Source: an uncultured Pelagibacteraceae bacterium (GTDB taxonomy: Bacteria > Pseudomonadota > Alphaproteobacteria > Pelagibacterales > AG-422-B15). Taken from it: a stretch of DNA of 41,355 bases. The notes under the pieces were generated by a model that saw only the letters and a program-made list of their open reading frames with translations, was not told where the DNA came from and did not search any database. The translations under genes and the position numbers were made by a program. Of the stretch, positions 23,880-32,675 are shown one piece after another. The stretch is from contig CACFYZ010000010.1 in NCBI GenBank assembly GCA_902570675.1, forward strand, positions 1-41,355. The letters run 5' to 3'. Numbering within the stretch: the stretch's first letter is position 1; each line of letters opens with the position of its first letter.

Positions 23880-26696
23880 ATGAACGCTAAAAACGATAAC
23901 ATAGATTTTAGTGAGACTCTATTTTTGCCAAAAACTTCATTTGCAATGCGTGCAGGTTTACCTGAGCAAGAACCCAAAATATTAAATGGTTGGGCTAAGG
24001 CAAATATCTATCGTCAATTAAGACAACAATCGCAAGACAGAAAAAAATTTATATTGCATGACGGCCCTCCATACGCAAATGGCCACTTACATATGGGACA
24101 TGCACTGAATAAAATTTTGAAAGATTTTGTGATTAGATCTCAACAGATGCTCGGTAATGATAGTTCTTATATTCCTGGTTGGGATTGTCATGGTTTACCC
24201 ATCGAGTGGAAGATTGAGGAACAATATAGAGAAAAGGGAAAGAATAAAGATGATGTTGATATAATTCAGTTCCGTAAAGAATGTAGAGAATTTGCAGACA
24301 AGTGGATAAATATTCAGCGAGAAGAGTTCATTCGCTTAGGGATAAATGGTGATTGGTTCTCACCATATACGACTATGTCTTATGAGGCTGAGTCAATTAT
24401 TGTAAAAGAATTCTTTAAATTTCTGGAAAATGAAAGTTTATACCGTGGATCAAAACCTGTTATGTGGTCAACGGTTGAAAAAACTGCATTGGCTGAAGCC
24501 GAAATTGAATACAAAGAGCATAAGTCAACCACTATTTGTGTAAAATTTCCTGTTCGAGAATGTTCTGATAAGTCTTTTCAGGAAGCAGCAATTGTTATCT
24601 GGACTACTACTCCATGGACTATTCCTGGCAATAGAGCAATTGCTTATAGTACCGAAATAAACTACTCAATGTACAAAGTAGAGAGCATTGCTGAACACAG
24701 CACACTTCGCGTTGGAGATAAAATTATTTTTGCCGATGAACTTTTGGAAAACGTTAAAACACAATGTAAACTTTTAGATTTAACAAGAATTTCAGAGGTA
24801 AAAGATTTTGGAAGCTTTGTTTGTGATCACCCTTTTAGAAAATCAGGTTATAATTTTGATGTGAAATTGTATGACGCAGACTTTGTTACTTTAGAGCAAG
24901 GAACTGGCTTTGTTCACATTGCACCTGGTCATGGAGCTGATGATTATATTTTAGGAACAGCAAATAACATTGATGTACCTGATACTGTCGATGAAAACGG
25001 AGAATATTTTGATCATGTGCCACTATTTAATGGAAAAAAAATATTTAATGAAGACGGTTCAGATGCTGATGCAAATATTGCAGTAATCATTGAATTAAAA
25101 AAACACGAAAATTTAGCAGGAAAAAGTTCTTTACGTCATAGCTACCCGCATTCATGGCGATCAAAAGCACCAGTAATATTCAGAAATACACCCCAGTGGT
25201 TTATCAGCATGGAAAAGAACCAATTAAGAGATAAAGCACTAAAAGAAATTGAAAAAGTAAAGTGGTATCCTAAGCAGGGTAAAAATAGAATTTATTCCAT
25301 GATTGAAGAAAGGCCTGATTGGGTTGTATCAAGGCAAAGAGCGTGGGGGGTTCCCTTATCTATTTTTTATAATATTAAAACTGGCAAGCCACTTGTTGAT
25401 AAAGAAATAAATGAAAGGATCATTAAACTATACAAAGAAGAAGGTTCTGATGCATGGTTTAAATATTCTAAAGAAGAATTATTAGGCTCTAAATACAATT
25501 CAAATGAATTTAAAAAAGTTGATGACATTTTGGATGTTTGGTTTGATTCAGGTTGTACACATGCATTTGTACTGGATGGTAAAGATGATCAAATATGGCC
25601 TGCGTCAATATATCTTGAGGGAACAGATCAGCATAGAGGATGGTTTCACTCCTCACTTTTAGAGTCATGTGGAACGAGAGGTATTGCACCATATGAGTCG
25701 GTTCTTACTCATGGTTTCATACTTCACGAAGATGGATTAAAGATGAGTAAATCTTCATCAAATACTGTTTCTCCTGCAGAAATTATTGAAAAATCTGGTG
25801 CGGATATATTAAGACTTTGGGTGGCTAGTAGTGATTATTCTGAAGATTTGAAGATAGGGCCAGAGATTATTAAAAGTAATATAGATAGTTACCGAAGATT
25901 ACGGAATACATTGAGATTTATTTTAGGCAACCTTTCGGATTTTAATGAAAAAGAAAAAATACCCCTAAACAATCTTGATGAGTTAGAATTATATATTCTA
26001 TCTGAATTAGAAATTTTAAAGAAAGAAGTAATCAGTAATTATAAAATTTTTGAATTTCAGAGAGTTTTTTCATCAATATTTAATTTTTGTACAAATGATC
26101 TCTCTTCATTTTATTTTGATATTAGAAAGGATACACTTTATTGCGATACTAAAGAAAATAAAATTCGTCGATCAACCCGTACGGTATTAGATATATTATT
26201 TCATAATCTAATAAGTTTACTCGCTCCAATATTGTGCTTTACCTCTGAGGAAGCATGGCAAAGTAGATTTGGATTTGATACTAGTATTCACCAGAAAGAT
26301 TTCCCAAAATTAGATGGCAGTTTAATTAATAAAAATCTATCAACAAAATGGGAAACATATAAAAAATTAAGAAAAGCCATCAATGGTGCCATTGAAATTA
26401 AAAGAAAAGAAAAAGTTCTTGGATCAAGCCTCGAAGCATCAGTTTTACTTTATTGTCCAAAGGAAGAGTCATTACAAATTGAAAATACGATATTAGAGAA
26501 TATTTCAATTATAAGTGAATTAAAAGTTGTTCACGATAAACCACAAAACAACTGTTACATATCTGAGTCTGATAAAAATATTGGAGTATATGTAAGCAAA
26601 GTTGATGGCAGTAAATGTGAGCGATGTTGGAAATATTTTACAAATTTAAATAATAGTATTTGTTCAAGATGTGAAGATGCTATTAGTTGTTTATGA
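23880..26696 (+). CDS. ileS: Isoleucyl-tRNA synthetase
   Basis: A 938-residue class I synthetase. The HIGH motif is HMGH (71-74, in PPYANGHLHMGHALNK), the KMSKS motif is in LKMSKSSSNTVSP, and an editing domain (CP1) includes WTTTPWTIPGNRAIA. The C-terminal zinc finger is CERCWKYF ... CSRCEDAI, as in the bacterial type that is mupirocin-sensitive in other species. No Ile-rich leader was seen before it, since it sits inside the HAD-ribF-ileS-lspA run. It ends with a 4-base ATGA overlap with lspA. Confidence 0.97.
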   Translation: MNAKNDNIDFSETLFLPKTSFAMRAGLPEQEPKILNGWAKANIYRQLRQQSQDRKKFILHDGPPYANGHLHMGHALNKILKDFVIRSQQMLGNDSSYIPGWDCHGLPIEWKIEEQYREKGKNKDDVDIIQFRKECREFADKWINIQREEFIRLGINGDWFSPYTTMSYEAESIIVKEFFKFLENESLYRGSKPVMWSTVEKTALAEAEIEYKEHKSTTICVKFPVRECSDKSFQEAAIVIWTTTPWTIPGNRAIAYSTEINYSMYKVESIAEHSTLRVGDKIIFADELLENVKTQCKLLDLTRISEVKDFGSFVCDHPFRKSGYNFDVKLYDADFVTLEQGTGFVHIAPGHGADDYILGTANNIDVPDTVDENGEYFDHVPLFNGKKIFNEDGSDADANIAVIIELKKHENLAGKSSLRHSYPHSWRSKAPVIFRNTPQWFISMEKNQLRDKALKEIEKVKWYPKQGKNRIYSMIEERPDWVVSRQRAWGVPLSIFYNIKTGKPLVDKEINERIIKLYKEEGSDAWFKYSKEELLGSKYNSNEFKKVDDILDVWFDSGCTHAFVLDGKDDQIWPASIYLEGTDQHRGWFHSSLLESCGTRGIAPYESVLTHGFILHEDGLKMSKSSSNTVSPAEIIEKSGADILRLWVASSDYSEDLKIGPEIIKSNIDSYRRLRNTLRFILGNLSDFNEKEKIPLNNLDELELYILSELEILKKEVISNYKIFEFQRVFSSIFNFCTNDLSSFYFDIRKDTLYCDTKENKIRRSTRTVLDILFHNLISLLAPILCFTSEEAWQSRFGFDTSIHQKDFPKLDGSLINKNLSTKWETYKKLRKAINGAIEIKRKEKVLGSSLEASVLLYCPKEESLQIENTILENISIISELKVVHDKPQNNCYISESDKNIGVYVSKVDGSKCERCWKYFTNLNNSICSRCEDAISCL

Positions 26697-27196
26697 TCAG
26701 AGGAGTTAGTAGATTTGCAATTATAACTTTGACTATTTTTGCCGCTGATCAATTATCTAAATTATTTATTATAAAATCATATAATATTGATGTCACAAAT
26801 TTGAATTCTCAATTTTTAATCTCAATTAATGAATTCTTAAACTTTCATTTGATTTGGAACAAGGGTTTTGCATTTGGAATGTTTCAAAATGATATTGAGT
26901 TTGTAAATAATATTTATATGACGATAATAGCTGCAATCATAATATTTATTTTTGTGTATGCACTGTTGATAAACAAAAAAACTTACTATCTAGGTTTTGG
27001 TATGATCCTAGGGGGAGCTCTAGGCAATCTTCTTGATAGGTTCCAATATTCTGCAGTTTTAGATTTTATCGATATTCATTATGGCAATTACCATTGGTAT
27101 GTATTTAACATTGCTGATATAAGTATTTCGCTTGGTTGTATACTGATCATAATTTTAGAATTATTTTTTGGAGAAAAAAAAATTAGTATTAAATAA
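26693..27196 (+). CDS. lspA: Lipoprotein signal peptidase
   Basis: A 167-residue, four-helix membrane aspartyl peptidase that cleaves prolipoproteins. Catalytic Asp are D124 in VLDFIDIH and D142 in FNIADISI; GGALGNLLDR (108-117) and the AADQLSK helix start are typical. The start is the ATG that overlaps the ileS stop (ATGA) rather than an upstream TTG. The next gene codes for a lipoprotein, a likely substrate. Confidence 0.95.
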   Translation: MIRGVSRFAIITLTIFAADQLSKLFIIKSYNIDVTNLNSQFLISINEFLNFHLIWNKGFAFGMFQNDIEFVNNIYMTIIAAIIIFIFVYALLINKKTYYLGFGMILGGALGNLLDRFQYSAVLDFIDIHYGNYHWYVFNIADISISLGCILIIILELFFGEKKISIK

Positions 27197-27198
27197 TT

Positions 27199-27513
27199 AT
27201 GAAAAAAAATATTTTTATGCTGATCTTATTTTTTGTAATAGTCGCATGTACAAACAAAACCGTGAGTGACTACACTTCATTAAAACAAAAAGCTCTCGAG
27301 ATTCCTCCAGATTTCCAATTGTTACCTCCATCCGACAAAACAGAAGCCGAGGCAGCTGAAATGGCTTCAGATACTGTAAAAGACTCAGATTTAAAAAATA
27401 TACTTCTAGAAGGCAATGAAGAAGATATGAGTGCTGAAAACAATAATAGTGGTGATGATTTACAAGATTTCATTGATTCAAATTTCTCAACCGAAAAAGA
27501 GGAAATTAATTAA
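27199..27513 (+). CDS. DUF3035-like lipoprotein
   Basis: A 104-residue lipoprotein. The signal segment (1-16) ends in the lipobox IVAC with Cys17. The DUF3035 hallmark follows as LEIPPDFQLLPPSD (33-46), where homologues read L.IPPDY.LRPP. The rest is acidic (many Asp, Glu and Ser) and probably disordered. It starts 2 bases after the lspA stop; this lspA-DUF3035 order is conserved in Alphaproteobacteria, but the usual M16 peptidases do not follow here. The function is unknown; envelope anchored. Confidence 0.8.
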   Translation: MKKNIFMLILFFVIVACTNKTVSDYTSLKQKALEIPPDFQLLPPSDKTEAEAAEMASDTVKDSDLKNILLEGNEEDMSAENNNSGDDLQDFIDSNFSTEKEEIN

Positions 27514-27529
27514 AGTAAGTTAATGTTTA

Positions 27530-28525
27530 ATGTTTAAATTTTTTTTTGATCCTAAGTGGTATTTGTGGGCATATGGCGGTTCAGCAATAGTTTTAGTTTC
27601 TATATGGTTGCAAGTTCAGATTGATGTTCAAATAAATTACTGGTTTGGTGATTTCTATGACTTAATTCAAGTCGCGCTGGGAGAGCCTAATGCTATCACA
27701 ATGGATGAATACTTTGGGTCGCTTATCGTTTTTGGTCAATTTGCTGCAATGTGGATAGGTTTGTCACTTTTTTCTTCTTTCTTTGCTTCACACTATTTAT
27801 TTCGTTGGCGAACAAGTATGGTTGAGTACTATCATAGTGTTTTTGAGAAAGCCCGTCACATTGAAGGAGCTTCTCAGCGTGTTCAAGAAGATACAATTAA
27901 ATTTAGCAGAATAATGGAATCTCTTGGAACAAGTTTATTTGAAGCAATTTTAGTATTGTTCGAATTTTTTCCAATTCTAATGACTATCTCAATTGGTTTA
28001 CCAATTCTTTGGTTTGGAGAGTGGGAATATGGATTGGTAACAGGAGCACTTATATGGTCTGTAGGTGGTACTTTATTTATGGTATTATTAGCGTGGGTAC
28101 TTAGGTTAGTTGGCATTGAATACGATCTTCAAAAGAAAGAAGCTGCCTATAGAAAAATATTAGTTATTGCTGAAGATGACGGCTCTGTAAGACCAAAATC
28201 ACTTGAAGAATTATTTGAAGGTGTTCGATCTATTCACTTTAAAAGTTATCTTTACTATCTTTATTTTAATATCGGAAGATTAGCTTACTTACAGGCAAAT
28301 GTATTGTCAGCTTACATTTTAATTGCTCCAGCTATAGTTGCAGGTCTAATGACATTAGGAGTTATGCAACAGTTAGTCAGAGCATTCGGAAGAGTTGAAG
28401 GCTCGCTTCAATATCTTTTTCAGTCATGGCCTACATTAATAGAATTAGCTAGTGTCTATAAGAGATTAAGAGAATTCGAAAGAAGGATAGACGTGGTCAT
28501 AGGCGAGGAAAAGAGTAGGGCTTAG
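27530..28525 (+). CDS. SbmA/BacA-family peptide transporter, short form
   Basis: A 331-residue inner-membrane protein of the SbmA/BacA family, which imports peptides, including antimicrobial peptides, with the proton gradient. Strong family blocks are NYWFGDFYDLIQ, SHYLFRWRTSMVEYYHSVFEKARHIEGASQRVQEDT, the AAYRKILVIAEDD segment, LYYLYFNIGRLAYLQ and the late SVYKRLREFERRID. Compared with E. coli SbmA (about 400 residues) it lacks the first membrane segment, as do some alphaproteobacterial members. BacA of rhizobia also affects very-long-chain fatty acids of lipid A. It lies 1 base before pgi. Confidence 0.88.
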   Translation: MFKFFFDPKWYLWAYGGSAIVLVSIWLQVQIDVQINYWFGDFYDLIQVALGEPNAITMDEYFGSLIVFGQFAAMWIGLSLFSSFFASHYLFRWRTSMVEYYHSVFEKARHIEGASQRVQEDTIKFSRIMESLGTSLFEAILVLFEFFPILMTISIGLPILWFGEWEYGLVTGALIWSVGGTLFMVLLAWVLRLVGIEYDLQKKEAAYRKILVIAEDDGSVRPKSLEELFEGVRSIHFKSYLYYLYFNIGRLAYLQANVLSAYILIAPAIVAGLMTLGVMQQLVRAFGRVEGSLQYLFQSWPTLIELASVYKRLREFERRIDVVIGEEKSRA

Positions 28526-28526
28526 A

Positions 28527-29549
28527 GTGAAACACAGTTTTTTAGACTTTGCCAAATTAGTATCTGATTACCAAAAGTCTAATAAAATTTTACATCAAAA
28601 TTTTAGTAATATTATCGTGGTAGGAGCTGGAGGATCTACTCAAGGGTCTAAGGCTATAACTTCTTTCCTTTGTGAAAAAAGAGTAATTTATTTTGACCAT
28701 TTAGATTCTTTTTTGATTGATGAAACAATTAATAAAATAGAAATAAAAAATACCTGTTTTATGTTTATTTCAAAATCAGGAGAAACATCGGAAATACTGA
28801 CTATTTTTGAGTACTTAAAACGTAAACTCGAAAAAAAAATTGTAATTAAAGATAATTTTATTGTACTAACTGAGGTAAAGTCCTCAACTCTAGGAAATCT
28901 TGCACTTCAAAACATGATTAAAACGATCGAGTATAATAAGGACATTGGTGGACGTTTTTCAATTTTTAGTAATGTATCTTTGTTGCCAGGTTTTTATTAT
29001 CAAAGAAATTTAGTAGAAAATTTTCTCAATGGTGGAAAGAAAGCACTAGACAAAATAAATGATGCTCAATCAGAAGCAAAAAAAGAATTTACACAATTGA
29101 AAAACGATAGAAATATCTTTGCATTTTTGACATATGGATACGAATTAACAGAGTTGGCACTTTGGAAAAAGCAACTTTATTCAGAATCTCTTGGTAAAAA
29201 TAAAAAAGGAATTGTGCCTATTTGGTCAGAAATGCCTAAGGATCAGCATAGTATGCTCCAACTATATTTAGACGGTCCCGATAATATATACTTTGAAATT
29301 TTAGGGATAGATTACGAAGAAATTAATATGATTAATATGACTTTAACAAATCATATGAATGCAACATTTCAATCAATAACTGAAAAAGACTTTCCTTGTA
29401 AAATGTCGATATTTAAAAAAAATAATATAGAAAATTTTGGTTATTACTGTGGTTTTGAAATGATTAAAGTTGTATTTCTTAGTGAGTTAATGGGTGTTAA
29501 TCCTTTTGATCAACCAGCTGTTGATAATCAAAAAAAATATCTAAATTAG
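28527..29549 (+). CDS. pgi: Glucose-6-phosphate isomerase, shortened
   Basis: A 340-residue Pgi; bacterial forms are usually about 440-550. Active-site elements remain: GAGGSTQGSKA (33-43), the phosphate loop SKSGETSE (82-89), GGRFS (141-145), the catalytic E220 in QLYSESLGK, H241 in DQHSMLQ and K336 in the last residues (FDQPAVDNQK). The missing parts are the N-terminal helical region and several insertions. GTG at 28527 is used, 1 base after the transporter stop. The complete catalytic set says it is active, not a pseudogene. It ends in a 9-base convergent overlap with rsmD. Confidence 0.88.
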   Translation: MKHSFLDFAKLVSDYQKSNKILHQNFSNIIVVGAGGSTQGSKAITSFLCEKRVIYFDHLDSFLIDETINKIEIKNTCFMFISKSGETSEILTIFEYLKRKLEKKIVIKDNFIVLTEVKSSTLGNLALQNMIKTIEYNKDIGGRFSIFSNVSLLPGFYYQRNLVENFLNGGKKALDKINDAQSEAKKEFTQLKNDRNIFAFLTYGYELTELALWKKQLYSESLGKNKKGIVPIWSEMPKDQHSMLQLYLDGPDNIYFEILGIDYEEINMINMTLTNHMNATFQSITEKDFPCKMSIFKKNNIENFGYYCGFEMIKVVFLSELMGVNPFDQPAVDNQKKYLN

Positions 29550-30110
29550 TTTAAAAAAGCTAAATTTAGTATTACCTAGTTTTTTAACTCTTAATAATTC
29601 AATTTCAGAAAGCTGAACGGATGGAGATCTAAGTTCTTCTTCGAGAATGATCAACGAATTTTTTTCAAGTAAATTTTTTTTGATTAAATTTTTAATACTT
29701 CGTTTACCAAGATTTTTGTTATATGGAGGATCTATAAATACTAGATTAAATTTTGGATTTATTGAGTCCTCTTCAAATGAACAAGCATTACTATTTAAAA
29801 CTGATATTTTATGAAGGTATCCTAATTTAGTTGCAGATTTATATATCATATCAATCATCATTTCGTTATTTTCTACCATGGTGGTATTACGAGCTCCTCT
29901 AGAAAGAGCCTCAAAACTGAATGAACCAGTTCCTGCAAAAAGCTCTATTATCCTACAGTTATCTAATTCAAAATTACTCTGAATAATTTCTTTTCCATGC
30001 AAAATAATATTAAAGATTGTTTCTCTGTTTTTATCTGATAACGGTCTTACATCCTTACTTTTATAACTATAAAAAGAGTGCCCCTTCTTTTCACCACTTA
30101 TAATTCTCAT
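29541..30110 (-). CDS. rsmD: 16S rRNA (guanine966-N2)-methyltransferase RsmD
   Basis: A 189-residue SAM-dependent methyltransferase. N-terminal MRIISGEKKGHSF and RPLSDKNRETIFNII (22-36) match the RsmD lead (RPT.DR.RE..FN.L). The SAM motif I is IIELFAGTGSFSFEALSRGA, and the catalytic motif DPPY sits in LVFIDPPYNKN. It methylates G966 of 16S rRNA. The start overlaps the rluB stop by 4 bases (ATGA), a conserved pair. Confidence 0.93.
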   Translation of the reverse strand: MRIISGEKKGHSFYSYKSKDVRPLSDKNRETIFNIILHGKEIIQSNFELDNCRIIELFAGTGSFSFEALSRGARNTTMVENNEMMIDMIYKSATKLGYLHKISVLNSNACSFEEDSINPKFNLVFIDPPYNKNLGKRSIKNLIKKNLLEKNSLIILEEELRSPSVQLSEIELLRVKKLGNTKFSFFKLI

Positions 30111-30796
30111 AATTTTATATTCTTCACTATACCCTTGGGTAAGTTACCTAATTTATATTTGCCATAAGACACTCTGATTAATCGAGTAACTGTTAAGTTT
30201 AAGGACTCAAAAATATTTCGGATCTCTCTATTCTTTCCCTCGGTGAGCGTCATCATTAGCCATGTATAGGTCTTCGTATTATTTGTAATATAGGCCTTAA
30301 TAGGTTTATATTTAAAATTATTTATTCGATATCCAAGTGCCAGTTTTTGTATAATTTTCTTATCTACAGTACCTTGTACTTTTACTTTATACACTCTTTC
30401 TAAATTACTACTTGGCAATTCAAGTTTTCTTTTTAATTCACCATTGTTTGTTAATAATAATAAACCTTCTGTATTGTAATCAAGTCTTCCAACGCTCAAT
30501 AGGTTATTATGATTTTTCTTTAAAAAATCATAAATCGTTTTCCTATTTTTTGGATCTGATTTTGTTACAAGACATCCCCTAGGCTTGTGAAAAAGATAAA
30601 TGCTATTTAATTCGCTATCTTTTTTTAACGATATAATTTTTTGATTAATTTTAACTTTGCTGTTTACATTAATCTTACAACCTTTGCTTAATATTGTCTT
30701 TCCATCAATTTCAACTGCTCCCTCATCTATTAATCTATCGATATCTCTTCGGGAGAAGCCAGTAGATCGTGCAAGTACCTTGTTTATTCTTTCCAT
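30107..30796 (-). CDS. rluB: RsuA/RluB-family rRNA pseudouridine synthase
   Basis: A 229-residue pseudouridine synthase. An S4 RNA-binding domain comes first (RINKVLARSTGFSRRDIDRLI), then the catalytic block SVGRLDYNTEGLLLLTNNGEL with the essential Asp, and the late LTEGKNREIRNIFESLNL motif. ATG 30796 is preferred to a TTG three codons earlier. RluB acts on 23S rRNA, RsuA on 16S; synteny with rsmD fits RluB, but sequence alone does not fully separate them. Confidence 0.88.
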   Translation of the reverse strand: MERINKVLARSTGFSRRDIDRLIDEGAVEIDGKTILSKGCKINVNSKVKINQKIISLKKDSELNSIYLFHKPRGCLVTKSDPKNRKTIYDFLKKNHNNLLSVGRLDYNTEGLLLLTNNGELKRKLELPSSNLERVYKVKVQGTVDKKIIQKLALGYRINNFKYKPIKAYITNNTKTYTWLMMTLTEGKNREIRNIFESLNLTVTRLIRVSYGKYKLGNLPKGIVKNIKL

Positions 30797-30850
30797 ATAT
30801 GACAAATGAGTTTGTTTAAAATGAATTTAACTTATTATATAAAATGAATT

Positions 30851-31300
30851 ATGAAAAAAAATATTTATATGAGGGAGGCAATTCTTCTTGCGCATAAAAG
30901 CAAAGATAGTGGTGAAATTCCCGTTGGTTGTATAATTGTTGATAAATATAATAAAATTATATCAAGAGCATTTAATACAGTAAAAAAAGATAAAGATCCT
31001 ACAGCTCATGCTGAAATTAATGCTATTCGTATTGCCTGTAAAAAATTGAAGACCGACCGCCTAATAGACCATGATATGTATGTTACCTTAGAACCATGCG
31101 TAATGTGCGCTGTGGCTATTTCAAGAGCCAAAATAAGAAGACTTTATTATGCAGCAGATGATTTGCAATATGGTTCAATCAATGGTAATTTTGATTTTTT
31201 TCAGTCAAAAAACTGTAATCACATACCAGAAATTTATGATAATATTGATAAAAATGAGTGTGAAAATATTCTAAATAATTTTTTTAAGGACAAAAGATAA
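30851..31300 (+). CDS. tadA: tRNA-specific adenosine deaminase
   Basis: A 149-residue zinc deaminase that makes inosine at the wobble base of tRNA-Arg(ACG). Zinc ligands are H53 (with catalytic E55 in TAHAEINAI) and C83/C86 in EPCVMC. The size and the [13 protein letters not shown] block are typical. It is divergent from rluB and overlaps the acyl-CoA dehydrogenase start by one base. Confidence 0.93.
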   Translation: MKKNIYMREAILLAHKSKDSGEIPVGCIIVDKYNKIISRAFNTVKKDKDPTAHAEINAIRIACKKLKTDRLIDHDMYVTLEPCVMCAVAISRAKIRRLYYAADDLQYGSINGNFDFFQSKNCNHIPEIYDNIDKNECENILNNFFKDKR

Positions 31301-32505
31301 TGACAATTTCTGCAAAAGCTAAACAAACAACCGATCGACTAAATAAATTTATGGATCAACATGTTTATCCAAATAACGAGACATATCATCAGCAAATTGA
31401 AGATTTTGGCGATGATCGATGGCAAGTTGTTCCAATAATTGAGGATTTAAAAAAAGAAGCAAAGAAAGACGATCTCTGGAATTTATTTTTACCAGATAGT
31501 GATTACGGGCATGGTCTAACAAATGCTGAGTATGCACCAATGTGTGAGATTATGGGAAGAGCTATGTGGTCAGCCGAAGTTTTTAATTGTTCCGCGCCCG
31601 ATACAGGAAATATGGAAGTAATAGTGAGATATGGAACTGAGGAGCAAAAAGAAAAATATTTAAAACCACTTTTGGATGGTGAGATAAGGTCAGCATTTGC
31701 GATGACAGAGCCTGCGGTTGCTTCTTCTGATGCAACAAATATCGAAAGTGAAATTAAAAAAGAAGGAAACCAGTACGTTTTAAATGGAACTAAATGGTGG
31801 ACTTCTGGAGCAATGGATCCTAGATGTAAGTTTTTTATTTTCATGGGTAAGACAGATCCAGATAACCCAGACAGACACAAACAACAATCAATGATATTAG
31901 TGGATAAAGATACTCCAGGTATCAAGATTAAACGTCACCTTCCAGTTTTTGGTTTTGACGATGCTCCTCACGGACACGCAGAAGTAGAATTTAAAGATGT
32001 CAAAGTTCCACCTGAAAATATGCTACTTGGTGAGGGTAGAGGTTTTGAAATTGCTCAAGGTAGACTTGGTCCAGGAAGAATACATCATTGTATGAGAACC
32101 ATAGGGCTTGCTGAAGTCGCACTTGAAGCAATGTGTAAAAGATTAATGACAAGAAGAGCTTTTGGTAAAGAGGTTGTGAGACATTCGGTATGGCAAGAGA
32201 GAATCGCCGATGCAAGAATTAATATTGAAATGACTAGATTGCTTACATTAAAAGCTGCTTCAATGATGGATGAAGTCGGAAATAAAGTCGCAAAAAATGA
32301 AATAGCGATGATCAAAGTTGCAGCCCCTAATATGGCTTTAAAAATTATTGATGATGCAATACAAGCTTTTGGTGGGGCGGGTGTTACGACTGACCCACAT
32401 TTAGCACAAGCTTATGCAGGTATGCGAACCTTGCGGCTTGCGGATGGCCCTGATGAGGTACACAGATTATCTATTGCAAGAAATGAACTAAAAAAATACC
32501 TATAA
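31300..32505 (+). CDS. Acyl-CoA dehydrogenase, ACAD10/ACAD11-like
   Basis: A 401-residue FAD acyl-CoA dehydrogenase. It has [17 protein letters not shown] and [21 protein letters not shown] in the middle domain, [17 protein letters not shown], the QAFGGAGVT block and a C-terminal DGPDEVHR. These fit the ACAD10/ACAD11-type branch. In mammals ACAD10/11 fuse such a dehydrogenase to an aminoglycoside-phosphotransferase-type kinase that prepares 4-hydroxyacyl-CoAs for removal of the 4-OH group; a kinase of that type lies 1.4 kb away (33914-34978). It starts on the tadA stop. Exact substrate inferred, not shown. Confidence 0.87.
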   Translation: MTISAKAKQTTDRLNKFMDQHVYPNNETYHQQIEDFGDDRWQVVPIIEDLKKEAKKDDLWNLFLPDSDYGHGLTNAEYAPMCEIMGRAMWSAEVFNCSAPDTGNMEVIVRYGTEEQKEKYLKPLLDGEIRSAFAMTEPAVASSDATNIESEIKKEGNQYVLNGTKWWTSGAMDPRCKFFIFMGKTDPDNPDRHKQQSMILVDKDTPGIKIKRHLPVFGFDDAPHGHAEVEFKDVKVPPENMLLGEGRGFEIAQGRLGPGRIHHCMRTIGLAEVALEAMCKRLMTRRAFGKEVVRHSVWQERIADARINIEMTRLLTLKAASMMDEVGNKVAKNEIAMIKVAAPNMALKIIDDAIQAFGGAGVTTDPHLAQAYAGMRTLRLADGPDEVHRLSIARNELKKYL

Positions 32506-32507
32506 CA

Positions 32508-32675
32508 TTGATCAAAAAAAAGAAAGCATACCAAAAAGACGTATATGGTCGATATGTGAATTCGAAAGAATTTAATACATATTGGGATGATTACCATAAT
32601 TTAGAAGATATATCGATGAAAGAGTCAATCAGACAAAAAAAGGAACGTGAGGAAAAATTTAAAAACCCTAAATAA
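32508..32675 (+). CDS. Possible small protein, 55 residues
   Basis: A TTG-started frame 2 bases after the dehydrogenase stop, fully open to 32675. It codes for a very charged peptide beginning MIKKKKAYQKDVYGRYVNSK with a Tyr/Trp patch (FNTYWDDYH) and a Lys/Glu-rich end. It fills the whole gap and overlaps the convergent PLP gene by 8 bases. No family is recognised and no ribosome-binding site is clear, so it may be real or chance. Confidence 0.35.
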   Translation: MIKKKKAYQKDVYGRYVNSKEFNTYWDDYHNLEDISMKESIRQKKEREEKFKNPK

